Positions 47,998-63,590 of a stretch of DNA of 64,000 nucleotides are shown piece after piece. Both the position numbers and the translations under genes were made by a program. The notes beneath the pieces were generated by a model, which was not told the DNA's origin, did not search any database, and was given only the letters and a program-made list of their open reading frames with translations. This stretch comes from Fictibacillus arsenicus (GTDB taxonomy: Bacteria; Bacillota; Bacilli; Bacillales; Fictibacillaceae), in assembly GCF_001642935.1 (NCBI RefSeq), contig NZ_CP016761.1, positions 3,720,001 to 3,784,000 of the forward strand, in the 5' to 3' direction. Numbering within the stretch: the stretch's first letter is position 1; every line of letters begins with the position of its first letter.

Positions 47998-48509
47998 TCG
48001 CTCATCACCTTCTTGCCGGTCTTCGCTTCATAACGGATTTTTTCCTGAAGCTTGTTGATGCCGTAAATAAGCGCTGCTGGGTTCGGTGGGCAGCCTGGTA
48101 TGTACACGTCGACAGGGACGATCTGATCGACCCCTTTTACAACGGCATATGATTTGATATATGGACCGCCTGCAGTTGCACAAGAACCCATCGCAATGAC
48201 CCACTTTGGCTCAGGCATCTGCTCATACAATCTTTTTAAAACAGGCGCCATTTTTTTCGTAACGGTTCCTGAAACGATCATGACATCTGACTGCCGAGGA
48301 GACGTCCGAAAAATACTTCCGAAGCGGTCTAAGTCATAATGCGAGGAACCCGTTCCCATCATCTCAATCGCACAGCACGCGAGTCCGAATGTGAGCGGCC
48401 AAAGCGAGTTGCTTCGTGCCCATGCTTTTACTTGTTCGAGTGTTACCATAAAGACGTTGCGTTCCAGTTCTGAACGTTCTTCAGCCGTAAGCTCCCATTT
48501 TATGTCCAT
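47994..48509 (-). CDS. nuoB: NADH-quinone oxidoreductase subunit B
   Basis: A 171-residue peripheral subunit carrying cluster N2, the last cluster before quinone. The ligands are the adjacent Cys pair in [11 protein letters not shown], the Cys in [10 protein letters not shown] and the one in [11 protein letters not shown]. It overlaps nuoA by 10 nt. Confidence 0.97.
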   Translation of the reverse strand: MDIKWELTAEERSELERNVFMVTLEQVKAWARSNSLWPLTFGLACCAIEMMGTGSSHYDLDRFGSIFRTSPRQSDVMIVSGTVTKKMAPVLKRLYEQMPEPKWVIAMGSCATAGGPYIKSYAVVKGVDQIVPVDVYIPGCPPNPAALIYGINKLQEKIRYEAKTGKKVMSE

Positions 48510-48874
48510 TTAAGCACCTTCTTTTTCCAAGCGTATACGAGACCTAACGTTAAAAGAACAACGAAAATTCCCATTTCAATCAGGGCAAAAACACCTAGCT
48601 CTTCATAAGCCACTGCCCATGGATATAAAAACACGGTTTCAACATCAAAAATGACGAACATAAGTGCAAACAAATAATAGCGGACATTGTATTGAACCCA
48701 GCTTTGGTGAAAAGGTTCGATCCCGCTTTCGTAAGTGGTGTATTTTTCTGCTGATGGCTTATAAGGTCGCAGCAGACGACCCGCTGTCAAAGCGACAACC
48801 GGCAAAAGAATCCCTAAAAAAAGAAATACAGCCACGATGAGGTAATTGTTCTGATATAAATTGTAAAAATCCAT
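48500..48874 (-). CDS. nuoA: NADH-quinone oxidoreductase subunit A
   Basis: A 124-residue three-helix subunit. The loop between helices 1 and 2 has [20 protein letters not shown] (the Glu-Ser-Gly-Ile-Glu-Pro family motif), and [12 protein letters not shown] follows. The ATG at 48874 is 8 nt from GGGGG; the earlier in-frame ATG at 48889 contains part of that ribosome site. First gene of the operon. Confidence 0.96.
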   Translation of the reverse strand: MDFYNLYQNNYLIVAVFLFLGILLPVVALTAGRLLRPYKPSAEKYTTYESGIEPFHQSWVQYNVRYYLFALMFVIFDVETVFLYPWAVAYEELGVFALIEMGIFVVLLTLGLVYAWKKKVLKWT

Positions 48875-48913
48875 TCTGACTACCCCCATAAAAACTCAGA
48901 ATTTTTCAAATTG

Positions 48914-48927
48914 TGTAACCGCTTTAA
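48914..48927. promoter_or_regulatory. cre-like site at the nuo promoter
   Basis: TGTAACCGCTTTAA matches cre at 13 of 14 positions and overlaps the -10 edge and start region of the nuo promoter. Confidence 0.45.
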
Positions 48928-48955
48928 TTATAACAAATTCCATTTTTTGTGTCGA
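48927..48955 (-). promoter_or_regulatory. Sigma-A promoter of the nuo operon
   Basis: TCGACA (48950–48955), 17-bp spacer, TATAAT (48927–48932) with an extended -10 TG (TGTTATAAT). Confidence 0.8.
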
Positions 48956-49102
48956 TGATGCCTTTTTGTCTTACCTACCTGTACTAAATAAATGTTCTAT
49001 CCTTATTTTTCTATAGAAAAGTTCATAATCCTGTAAATTTTTTGATGTGAATCATAGAAAGATAGCAGTATGATAGAAGTGTAAAGAGGAGGTAGATAGA
49101 TT

Positions 49103-49300
49103 ATGGATTTTTGGTGGATTGCTTATTTTTTAATTGTTGTCATTTCAATCGCTGGGTTAGTAGGAACGATTTTGATCTCCAGGACTCAGGATGAAAAATA
49201 CGGAAGTTCAACAAAACAAAATCTCTTTCGTTTAACTGCGATTTACGCTGTGCTGATTCTTGTCTCATTAATAGCACTCGCGCTTTACGTTTTCATTTAA
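49103..49300 (+). CDS. Two-helix membrane protein, unknown
   Basis: A 65-residue protein with two hydrophobic helices (about 3–26 and 43–64) and a short polar loop (SRTQDEKYGSSTKQNLFR). The start ATG follows AGAGGAGGTAG. It is divergent from nuoA and 32 bp ahead of the YbgA-like gene, probably in one unit. Not recognised. Confidence 0.65.
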   Translation: MDFWWIAYFLIVVISIAGLVGTILISRTQDEKYGSSTKQNLFRLTAIYAVLILVSLIALALYVFI

Positions 49301-49332
49301 TAAAATGCCTAAAAAGAGGATGTGATCTCTAC

Positions 49333-49722
49333 TTGAAAAAAGAGACCGAACTGCTTTGGGCTAGTGAAAAGTATTCTGTAATGGCCAAGGGCTATAATTT
49401 TTATAAAGATATTCAGGGTAAAATGAGAGAAGCACGATCTGCAGAAGATTATTATGAAATTCAACGTTTGATCGCCGATTATAAACAAAAACCTTACGAT
49501 AAAAAAGCACTTATCAATACATTGGAACACGTCTGGGGTTATTTTAAAAAAGAGGCTGAAGAAAACGATAAAAAGCACTTTTTTTCTTTATTAAATGAAC
49601 TGAAAGAGTTAGAAGTAGTTGAGATGGATGACATTCCATATGAGATGAAGCTATTTTTGCATTATCTGCTGCAAAAATACCCGTCTGACTTCTTAAATCA
49701 ATCTACTTTTATAAAAAAGTGA
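49333..49722 (+). CDS. YbgA-like protein (DUF1722)
   Basis: A 129-residue protein of the DUF1722 family. LLWASEKYSVMAKGYNFYKDI and NTLEHVWGYFKKEAEENDKKHF correspond to the family's HKYxVMA and HxxGYFK motifs, and FLHYLLQKYPSDFLNQ to its end. The start is TTG at 49333, with a rather distant AGAGG ribosome site. In other bacteria the domain stands alone or joined to DUF523, sometimes beside photolyase. Function unknown. Confidence 0.75.
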   Translation: MKKETELLWASEKYSVMAKGYNFYKDIQGKMREARSAEDYYEIQRLIADYKQKPYDKKALINTLEHVWGYFKKEAEENDKKHFFSLLNELKELEVVEMDDIPYEMKLFLHYLLQKYPSDFLNQSTFIKK

Positions 49723-49758
49723 GGATGCTGCCCAACGTTATCGGCTGCATCCTTTTGT
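49723..49758 (+). terminator. Terminator of the YbgA-like gene
   Basis: GGATGC and GCATCC arms with a T-rich tail directly after the stop. Confidence 0.75.
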
Positions 49759-49835
49759 TTTGTTTAGAAATAGGGAAAGTTTCGGCGGCCGAAACTGTTC
49801 ATGATCTATACCTTAGGAGGTATTCGGACATATAA

Positions 49836-49926
49836 TCCCACGTTAAATCGGATAATCCCACATTAAATTGATTTTTTCTCACGTTAATTGAAATAATCCC
49901 ACGTTATTTTGAAAATAACCACGAGT
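49836..49926. repeat. Periodic array F: five TCCCACGTTA-type words, 20–21 bp apart
   Basis: Unit starts are 49836 (TCCCACGTTA), 49856 (TCCCACATTA), 49877 (TCTCACGTTA), 49897 (TCCCACGTTA) and 49917 (AACCACGAGT, then CGAT). Spacings are 20, 21, 20 and 20. The word and the ending unit are nearly those of array E, 12 kb away. Confidence 0.9.
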
Positions 49927-50043
49927 CGATACACCGCGACAAATTTCGCAAACTGCATACCCCACTACCTAAACGCCCTACAAACAAAAAAGCTACCCCG
50001 CACCAAAAGAGGGCACTGAAAAACCGGTTGAACAGAAAAAAGA

Positions 50044-50080
50044 ATCAAACCACCTGATAAGAGCTGGTTTGATCCTTTTT
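50044..50080. terminator. Bidirectional terminator beyond glpD
   Basis: ATCAAACCA and TGGTTTGAT arms with T runs on both strands. The palindromic element copy 3 lies between it and the glpD stop. Confidence 0.8.
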
Positions 50081-50096
50081 TTGCATACAAACATGT

Positions 50097-50228
50097 AAGG
50101 ATTGTAGCGGAAGGGTACTGACTCCTGCGGGACGAGTGGGACTGGTGAGACCCCTAAAGGCGCGTAGCGGCAGGGGGCTCACCGCCCGCCCCGCGGAAAG
50201 CATGTACCCTGGAGCGGAGATCCCCGCA
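50097..50228 (+). repeat. Bacillaceae palindromic element, copy 3
   Basis: About 130 bp with TAGCGGAAGGGTACTGACTCC, CTGCGGGACGAGTGGGA, GGTGAG/CTCACC arms, a CCCCT/AGGGG hairpin and CCCCGCGGAAAGCATG, ending GGAGCGGAGAT. It lies in the 3' untranslated region of glpD. Confidence 0.85.
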
Positions 50229-50288
50229 TTCAACATTTTATTTAGAGACTTTTTCAGTGCCCTCCACCTAAACGGGATAGCTCTCATT

Positions 50289-51953
50289 TTAGTCATTAAC
50301 CGGTTCAACTGACAATCTCAGCTGCTCTTCAAATTCTGCTGCGTAATCACGCTTTTCTTCTTCATCCCAGCCTAATTTATCCGCCATGCATCTGATGACG
50401 TTTTCCTTCCATTTGTACACCGTATCGATATCAAAATATAAAGCGGAAATCCGGCGGATCAAGAAGTCAGATGGCGTCGAAGCCATCTCGTATTCCAACG
50501 CATATAGAAGGGACGCGTACAGACTCTTCGGCAAGTTGCAGCTCTTCGCTTCCTCACCGCGCTCTTTCATAAATCCATAAACAACGTCAATATTAGTCCC
50601 GTAACGCTGAACAAGCTCTCTTGCTTTCGCTTCATCCAGTCCTAATGCTAAACCTTCCTGCACTTTCTTACGTAAAAAGTCTCCAAAGTTTTCACTTCCG
50701 CCCATTTTACCGCCTGACAGTTCCAAGTGCTGCGTTCTGCAATCTGGGAACTTGGCATTCTCTTCGTCTGCCAGCTGGTCACGAACGATATCCACTACTT
50801 TTTCCGCCATTTTGCGGTAGCCGGTAAGCTTTCCGCCTGCAATCGTCAATAGACCAGAAGGCGAGTGGAAAACTTCATCTTTTCTCGAAATTTCAGATGG
50901 CCCCTTTTTCGGCTCATGAATCAACGGACGCAGTCCTGACCATGAGGACTCAACATCATCACGGGTGACCTTCACTTCCGGGAACATAAAGGAAATGGTG
51001 TTTAGGACATAATTCAGATCTTCCTCAGTCATGCCTGGGTTTGCGAGATCTCCTTTATAATCTGTATCTGTTGTTCCCACATACGTTTTACCAGCTCTCG
51101 GGATCGCGAACACCATTCGGCCGTCTTCTGTGTCGTAATAAACAGCCTGTTTGAGCGGGAACTTCGACTGGTCGATCACAAGGTGGATTCCTTTTGTATG
51201 GTGAATCTCTTTACCTGTTTTCGAGCGGTCTTCTTCGCGGAGTTCATCAACCCAAGGGCCAGTTGCGTTCACGATTTTCTTCGCATAAATCTCATGAACT
51301 TCCCCAGTCAGCTGATCTTCTACTTTTACGCCTACTGCTTTTTTTCCGTTATATATAAAACTTGTAACTTTCGAATAGTTAACAGCTGAAGCACCACGCG
51401 CAACAGCTTCTTTCATGATTTCAAGAGTCAGACGGGCATCATCCGTTTTGTATTCCACATAGTACCCGCCGCCTTGTAGCCCGCTCTTTTTCAAAAGTGG
51501 TTCGTGTTTCAATGTTTCTGAAGCTGAGAGCATTTTTCTGCGTTCTTGTTTCTTTACGCCTGCTAAAAAGTCATACACTTTTAAACCGATAGATGTAGAG
51601 AATTTACCGAACGTTCCATTTTTATAGATCGGCAGAAGCATCCATTCTGGTGTTGTTACATGCGGTGCATTCTCGTAAACGATTGCGCGCTCTTTTCCGA
51701 CTTCGGCAACTAGCTTCACTTCGAACTGCTTGAGATAGCGCAATCCACCGTGAACGAGTTTTGTTGAACGGCTGGATGTTCCCGCTGCAAAATCCTGCAT
51801 CTCGACGAGCCCGACCTTCATTCCGCGCGTCTGGGCATCGAGCAGAATACCTGCTCCTGTAACACCGCCGCCGATTACGAGCAGATCAAGCTTTTGTTTT
51901 TTCATATTTTCGATGATTGCTTCTCTATTATAGGTTGAAAATGTTGCTGTCAT
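50289..51953 (-). CDS. glpD: Aerobic glycerol-3-phosphate dehydrogenase GlpD
   Basis: A 554-residue FAD enzyme at the membrane. It oxidises glycerol-3-phosphate to dihydroxyacetone phosphate and reduces quinone. The FAD motif is LLVIGGGVTGAGILLDAQTRG, with DFAAGTSSRSTKLVHGGLRYL following. The ATG at 51953 follows AAGGAG and GAGAGG; the longer frame to 51989 includes these sites. It has its own leader and terminator-type regulatory hairpin, separate from glpFK. Confidence 0.96.
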   Translation of the reverse strand: MTATFSTYNREAIIENMKKQKLDLLVIGGGVTGAGILLDAQTRGMKVGLVEMQDFAAGTSSRSTKLVHGGLRYLKQFEVKLVAEVGKERAIVYENAPHVTTPEWMLLPIYKNGTFGKFSTSIGLKVYDFLAGVKKQERRKMLSASETLKHEPLLKKSGLQGGGYYVEYKTDDARLTLEIMKEAVARGASAVNYSKVTSFIYNGKKAVGVKVEDQLTGEVHEIYAKKIVNATGPWVDELREEDRSKTGKEIHHTKGIHLVIDQSKFPLKQAVYYDTEDGRMVFAIPRAGKTYVGTTDTDYKGDLANPGMTEEDLNYVLNTISFMFPEVKVTRDDVESSWSGLRPLIHEPKKGPSEISRKDEVFHSPSGLLTIAGGKLTGYRKMAEKVVDIVRDQLADEENAKFPDCRTQHLELSGGKMGGSENFGDFLRKKVQEGLALGLDEAKARELVQRYGTNIDVVYGFMKERGEEAKSCNLPKSLYASLLYALEYEMASTPSDFLIRRISALYFDIDTVYKWKENVIRCMADKLGWDEEEKRDYAAEFEEQLRLSVEPVND

Positions 51954-52064
51954 TTTCCTCTCACTCCTTCTGTTAGAACCGCCGGACACGTAATGCTATG
52001 GGTAGTTTTCCCGTAAATTTGCTAAGCAACACCCAGATTTTACGTTTGGTGCGCTCTAATTACG

Positions 52065-52125
52065 CAAAAAAAGACCACAAGAACCCCGCAACTGTTTACG
52101 AGGTTTTGTGGTCTCTCCTGATCTC
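52065..52125 (-). promoter_or_regulatory. GlpP-type antiterminator leader of glpD
   Basis: AGACCACAA and TTGTGGTCT arms (52072–52080, 52106–52114) with inner AACC/GGTT pairing and a seven-T run form a terminator ahead of glpD. The upstream GGAGATCAGGAGAG resembles the segment before the glpF terminator. In B. subtilis GlpP with glycerol-3-phosphate prevents termination at this position. Confidence 0.8.
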
Positions 52126-52184
52126 CAACCGGTTCAATATCAACTTGTTTTCAGTATAGCTTAAGTTTTAAATTTTTTAAAGGG

Positions 52185-53720
<1,536 letters not shown>

Positions 53721-54551
53721 TTAGTTTTCAATTTTATTTCCGTGCGGTATCGCGTGTGTGCCTTTTTTCCCTAACATGAACGTTATTGCCAAAACTCCTG
53801 CACATACAGCTGTCCAGATCCAAAATAGCGATGTTACTTTACCAGTGAAAACAGCTTGATAAAACAATGCTCCGAATATTCCTCCAAGAACTGGCCCTAC
53901 AACCGGAATCCATGAATATGTCCAGTTTGACCCGCCTTTTCCTGGAATCGGCAAGATTGCGTGTGCAATTCTTGGTCCTAAGTCACGGGCTGGGTTGATC
54001 GCGTAACCAGTAGTACCACCAAGTGATAAACCGATTGCGACGATCAGGAATCCGACGATCAGCGGATTAAGTCCTTCTGAAAATTTATTCGCTCCGATCG
54101 ATAATAATCCTACCAGCAAAACAGCTGTTCCGATAAATTCTGAGAGCAAGTTCGAAAAAGTGTGCGGGATCGCCGGGTCAGTTGAGAATACTCCGAGCTT
54201 AACCGCTTTATCGTCAGTTGCTTTCCAGTGCGGCAGGAAGTGGAAGTATACAACGATTCCACCAAGCATTCCTCCGATTACTTGAGCGATAATGTACATC
54301 GGCACATCGCTCCAAGCAAATTCACCGATTGCAGCAAGTCCGAGCGTAACAGCGGGATTGATGTGTGCACCGCTAAAACCTCCGACAGCGTAAACCGCTA
54401 CTGATACTGCAAGTCCCCAAGCTAATGCAACAACAATCCAACCGCCGCCTTGTGCCTTGGATTTATTTAAGGAAACGTTTGCAACAACGCCACCTCCAAA
54501 AATAATGAGGATCATAGTACCGATTAATTCTCCCATAAATGTAGACATCAT
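53721..54551 (-). CDS. glpF: Glycerol uptake facilitator GlpF
   Basis: A 276-residue aquaglyceroporin with six helices. Both NPA boxes are present: SGAHINPAVTLG and GYAINPARDLGPR, the second with the Asp that marks glycerol channels. The first ATG at 54551 has AAAGGAGG 5 nt upstream. First gene of glpFK, controlled by the GlpP leader. Confidence 0.96.
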   Translation of the reverse strand: MMSTFMGELIGTMILIIFGGGVVANVSLNKSKAQGGGWIVVALAWGLAVSVAVYAVGGFSGAHINPAVTLGLAAIGEFAWSDVPMYIIAQVIGGMLGGIVVYFHFLPHWKATDDKAVKLGVFSTDPAIPHTFSNLLSEFIGTAVLLVGLLSIGANKFSEGLNPLIVGFLIVAIGLSLGGTTGYAINPARDLGPRIAHAILPIPGKGGSNWTYSWIPVVGPVLGGIFGALFYQAVFTGKVTSLFWIWTAVCAGVLAITFMLGKKGTHAIPHGNKIEN

Positions 54552-54621
54552 TTTTTCCTCCTTTGTGCTAAACTGACAAGATAATTTTTATGATAGCTTT
54601 TTGAACCGTGAAGAAAGCAAA

Positions 54622-54659
54622 CAAAAAAAGACCCAGCAAAAGATACCTATAGTTTTGCT
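54622..54659 (-). promoter_or_regulatory. GlpP-dependent terminator in the glpFK leader
   Basis: AGCAAAA and TTTTGCT arms with a T run lie between the promoter and glpF. The leader contains ACGGAGAACATGGAGATCCAC upstream, similar to the glpD leader. Confidence 0.8.
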
Positions 54660-54715
54660 ATAAGTTACCCCTTGTGGATCTCCATGTTCTCCGTCACGTG
54701 TATGAACTTGTCTCT

Positions 54716-54743
54716 ATTATAGCAAGGATGTAAACGTTGTCAA
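54716..54743 (-). promoter_or_regulatory. Sigma-A promoter of glpFK with overlapping cre
   Basis: TTGACA (54738–54743), 16-bp spacer, TATAAT (54716–54721). The cre-like TGACAACGTTTACA (54729–54742, minus) covers the -35 and spacer, so catabolite repression at the promoter is expected as in B. subtilis. Confidence 0.8.
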
Positions 54744-54762
54744 ACGTTATTCAGGAAAAATA

Positions 54763-55308
54763 TTAGATCCACAATTCTGGATTAGAGGTCGTTACTGCTT
54801 CCGCACCTGCCTCAAGCGCCTGCATGACATTTTCTTTTGTACGAATAAGTCCGCCAGCAATTATTGGTATTTGCGCTTGTAGTCTTACTTCTTTAATTAT
54901 TTCCGGCATGATGCCCGGCAAAACCTCTAAATAGTCTGGCTGAGCACGTTCGATTACTTTATAACTCGTTTCTAGAGCTAGTGAATCTAATAAAAATAAA
55001 CGCTGCACAGCAATCATGTTCCTTTTTTTTGCCCGGATGATGCAGTTTGAGCGTGTCGATATAATCCCAGCCAGCTTCATTTCCTGAGCTAAAAAATCCA
55101 CGGCGTATTCGTTCGCTTTCAGGCCATTGATCAGATCAAGATGAACAAGAACTTTTTTATTTCGCTCGTTCGCCATGGAAATCATAAATTTCAGCTGACT
55201 GATATGCGTATCTAAACAAACGATGTATGTATATTTGCTTTTTAGCAGTTTCTCAAAATCTTTCATTTTTCTGGCAGCGGGTAAAACCTTTTGACCGTGA
55301 AAGCTCAT
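54763..55308 (-). CDS. glpP: Glycerol operon antiterminator GlpP
   Basis: A 181-residue RNA-binding antiterminator with a TIM-barrel-like fold. Diagnostic segments are VLVHLDLINGLKANEYAVDFL, GIISTRSNCIIRAKK and IPIIAGGLIRTKENVMQALEAGAEAVTTSNPELW. With glycerol-3-phosphate it lets transcription pass the leader terminators of glpFK and glpD. ATG at 55308, 8 nt after AGGAG. It ends just ahead of the glpFK promoter. Confidence 0.94.
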   Translation of the reverse strand: MSFHGQKVLPAARKMKDFEKLLKSKYTYIVCLDTHISQLKFMISMANERNKKVLVHLDLINGLKANEYAVDFLAQEMKLAGIISTRSNCIIRAKKRNMIAVQRLFLLDSLALETSYKVIERAQPDYLEVLPGIMPEIIKEVRLQAQIPIIAGGLIRTKENVMQALEAGAEAVTTSNPELWI

Positions 55309-55467
55309 CGTGCACACTCCTCTTACCTTTTATCATTTTCAAAAAGCAGCTATTTTATCGGGATGCTGAGCCCTTTTTTATATTCTGTGATAATAACACA
55401 TACCAACTGCCCTGGACGAGCATTTAATGTGGTATGGCTGTTCTGTTCCATGATAAGGAGTGATAAA

Positions 55468-55647
55468 GTGGAGAAGAAAAAATTAGCTAAACCTATATCA
55501 CCTTTTGTACGTTTCCCCAACCCTTTTGGAGACGAAGTGGCAGAACTTCATGAAAAAATAGAAGCTTCAGCGGCAGCTGATGAAAATGGCGAACAGATTT
55601 GGTTAACACAACGAAACGATTTACCGCCGATTTTCGGAAGATCTTGA
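55468..55647 (+). CDS. 59-residue conserved-looking small protein, unknown
   Basis: GTG start 6 nt after AAGGAG; soluble, no membrane segment. The N-terminus is basic and Pro/Phe-rich (KPISPFVRFPNPFGDEVAEL), the middle acidic, and the end QRNDLPPIFGRS. It is followed by its own terminator. Placed between glpP (divergent) and the atp operon (convergent). Not recognised. Confidence 0.6.
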   Translation: MEKKKLAKPISPFVRFPNPFGDEVAELHEKIEASAAADENGEQIWLTQRNDLPPIFGRS

Positions 55648-55711
55648 CTTCTATCCCTCAAAATAGTATTTCTTCATTTCAACCTCCCTCAATAATGAAA
55701 TGAACGTGATG

Positions 55712-55755
55712 AATATCCCTTCTGACCCATGTTTAGAAGGGATATTTTATTTTCA
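55712..55755 (+). terminator. Terminator of the 59-residue protein gene
   Basis: AATATCCCTTCT and AGAAGGGATATT form a 12-bp stem with a T-rich tail. Confidence 0.9.
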
Positions 55756-55837
55756 AACTAATAAACCATGGTTTAGGCACAGTTTTGGAACCGAATCGGT
55801 TAAATCAGGGTACCATAAGGGGTATTAAGAAGATTAA

Positions 55838-55932
55838 TTCCTGAAATATTGGATATAATTCCTGAAATTTTGCTGTTAATCCCGCGAGTTTTTGCCATAT
55901 TCCCGCGAATTTTAGGTGTATATCCGCGAGTC
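55838..55932. repeat. Periodic array G: TTCCTGAAAT then TTCCCGCGAGT words, 20–21 bp apart
   Basis: Aligned third positions fall at 55842, 55863, 55883, 55904 and 55925 (spacings 21, 20, 21, 21). The first two units read TTCCTGAAAT, the next three ATCCCGCGAGT, TTCCCGCGAAT and ATCCGCGAGT. The last is followed by CGATAAAACTCGAC. Two word types in one array show that words can change while the spacing is kept. Confidence 0.82.
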
Positions 55933-55987
55933 GATAAAACTCGACAAAAACGACTCGCATTATACCCACCACCCATATCAACAGAAC

Positions 55988-56025
55988 AAAAAAGCCCTCC
56001 AGCTCCACTATAGAGCTGAAAGGCT
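55988..56025 (-). terminator. Terminator of the atp operon
   Basis: AGCC…CAGCTC and GAGCTG…GGCT arms followed by a six-T run on the minus strand. Confidence 0.9.
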
Positions 56026-56031
56026 TGAAAA

Positions 56032-56445
<414 letters not shown>

Positions 56446-56461
56446 TTACCCCTTTCAGGCA

Positions 56462-57886
<1,425 letters not shown>

Positions 57887-57908
57887 TTAAATCAACTTTT
57901 ATAAAGTT

Positions 57909-58760
<852 letters not shown>

Positions 58761-58783
58761 TCATTTCACCACCTTTATAGCGG

Positions 58784-58909
58784 AGGTTTAAAATGCCGGT
58801 TAACAACGAGCAAATCTTGCACGAAGGCTACGAGTTGCACCGAGTAATCGCAGGTGCATGTTACTGCGTCGCCTCGAACTCCTCCGCCCTGTTAATCCTC
58901 ATTTTAAAC
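58784..58909. repeat. Long imperfect palindrome in the atpA–atpG spacer
   Basis: GTTTAAAATG (58786–58795) pairs with CATTTTAAAC (58900–58909), and GGTTAACA (58798–58805) with TGTTAATC (58890–58897). Inner arms include GAGTT/AACTC and GCACC/GGTGC. The whole 226-nt spacer has no gene. Confidence 0.75.
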
Positions 58910-58986
58910 AAACCTTTTTAGTAAGCTGGTTGCAGGGTGCGAAACTTTGCCGCACCGCTGCTTTTGGGTCTTTTATTTATAAAAAA

Positions 58987-61644
<2,658 letters not shown>

Positions 61645-61678
61645 TTATAAAAATCGTAATAAACAATGCTTGTTATGA

Positions 61679-61921
<243 letters not shown>

Positions 61922-61976
61922 TTAAAATTTTTATGAAAATTGGCTCCTATGTTAGAAGCTTGATTTTTCCCGATAA

Positions 61977-62687
<711 letters not shown>

Positions 62688-62693
62688 CTATGT

Positions 62694-63080
62694 TCACCTC
62701 TTTTCCTTTGGAGTACGTATAGCTTGAGTTAGTGAATCTATTAACATGATAATGTAGACCGACATCAATCCCACTACCACACTTAATAAATGAAAATGTT
62801 CCGGGTATTTCATTGCGATGAGCACGGCTAACCCTGCTAGTAGGAGTCTTGAAAGTGAACCGAGTGATTTCACTTTTTTTTGCTGAATCACTGCTTGTCC
62901 CATCCGTTCAATCTTAGAGTACATGCTCCAAAGATTGTAGAGGCCGAATACAGTTCCTAAAGCAAGTCCTAAAAAGACCGTTTTGTAGGGAGTGACAGCA
63001 TATCCGATGAAAAGAAGCGAGAGCAGATACAATGTGTACTTTATGTATTTAAAAAACACCGATTTGTACTCATTCATCAT
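62694..63080 (-). CDS. atpI: ATP synthase I subunit
   Basis: A 128-residue membrane protein with four helices that assists c-ring assembly in related bacteria. LGLALGTVFGLYNLWSMYSKIERMGQA is typical. It overlaps atpZ by 4 nt. Two adjacent Met codons leave the exact start open. Confidence 0.9.
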   Translation of the reverse strand: MMNEYKSVFFKYIKYTLYLLSLLFIGYAVTPYKTVFLGLALGTVFGLYNLWSMYSKIERMGQAVIQQKKVKSLGSLSRLLLAGLAVLIAMKYPEHFHLLSVVVGLMSVYIIMLIDSLTQAIRTPKEKR

Positions 63081-63301
63081 TGCCCGTCCCCTGAAAACTT
63101 CGATATTAAGCGGATCATCCCGTAAACACCTGCTCCAAGACCAAGAAACAACCCGATGATGAGGAAGATTGGAAATTCATTGCCGATGTACGCATCAAGC
63201 CATTTGCCTCCAAAAAGTCCGATCAAAATGCAGCCAACAAGCTGAGAGAGAATGCCAGACATTAAAGCCATTGCTTTATAAGGGCGTTTCCCATTGCTCA
63301 T
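63077..63301 (-). CDS. atpZ: AtpZ/AtpI family small membrane protein
   Basis: A 74-residue protein with two helices. The GILSQLVGCILIGLFGGKWLD motif and GLGAGVYGMIRLI correspond to the AtpZ family, implicated in Mg/Ca transport or c-ring assembly with AtpI. The ATG at 63301 is 9 nt from AAGGAAGGAG; the longer frame to 63412 would include the promoter region and is rejected. First gene of the atp operon. Confidence 0.85.
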   Translation of the reverse strand: MSNGKRPYKAMALMSGILSQLVGCILIGLFGGKWLDAYIGNEFPIFLIIGLFLGLGAGVYGMIRLISKFSGDGQ

Positions 63302-63394
63302 AGATGTGGACTCCTTCCTTCTGGAAACAGGTAATTTTTTCTTAAAAAACCCTTGAAAAGACAAGAATGTAAACCTTACCATATTCCCTTTGTA

Positions 63395-63423
63395 AGAATA
63401 CAATAGTGACATTTCTATGTCAA
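63395..63423 (-). promoter_or_regulatory. Sigma-A promoter of the atp operon
   Basis: TTGACA (63418–63423), 17-bp spacer, TATTCT (63395–63400), about 94 bp before the atpZ start. Confidence 0.8.
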
Positions 63424-63590
63424 CGACTTCCGGGACGGTTTATTAAATAAATTGTGGAAATTTTGTGGCTTGTTTCAAAGGTTTATAGTTAACATTGTGT
63501 ACTATCTTTCCCTTCATTTTCCAAGAATCCGAATAATTCCACCCATTTGATAAATACTTACATTAAATATATGGAAGGAGCTTGGTCAAA

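Noticed and set aside
47277-48152. Rightward 291-codon open frame rich in Leu
   Set aside because: It is the complement of the Ala/Lys repeats of nuoC; the openness comes from the repeated GC-rich codons.
50045-50308. Leftward 87-codon open frame after glpD
   Set aside because: It runs through palindromic element copy 3 and into the terminator and has no independent support.
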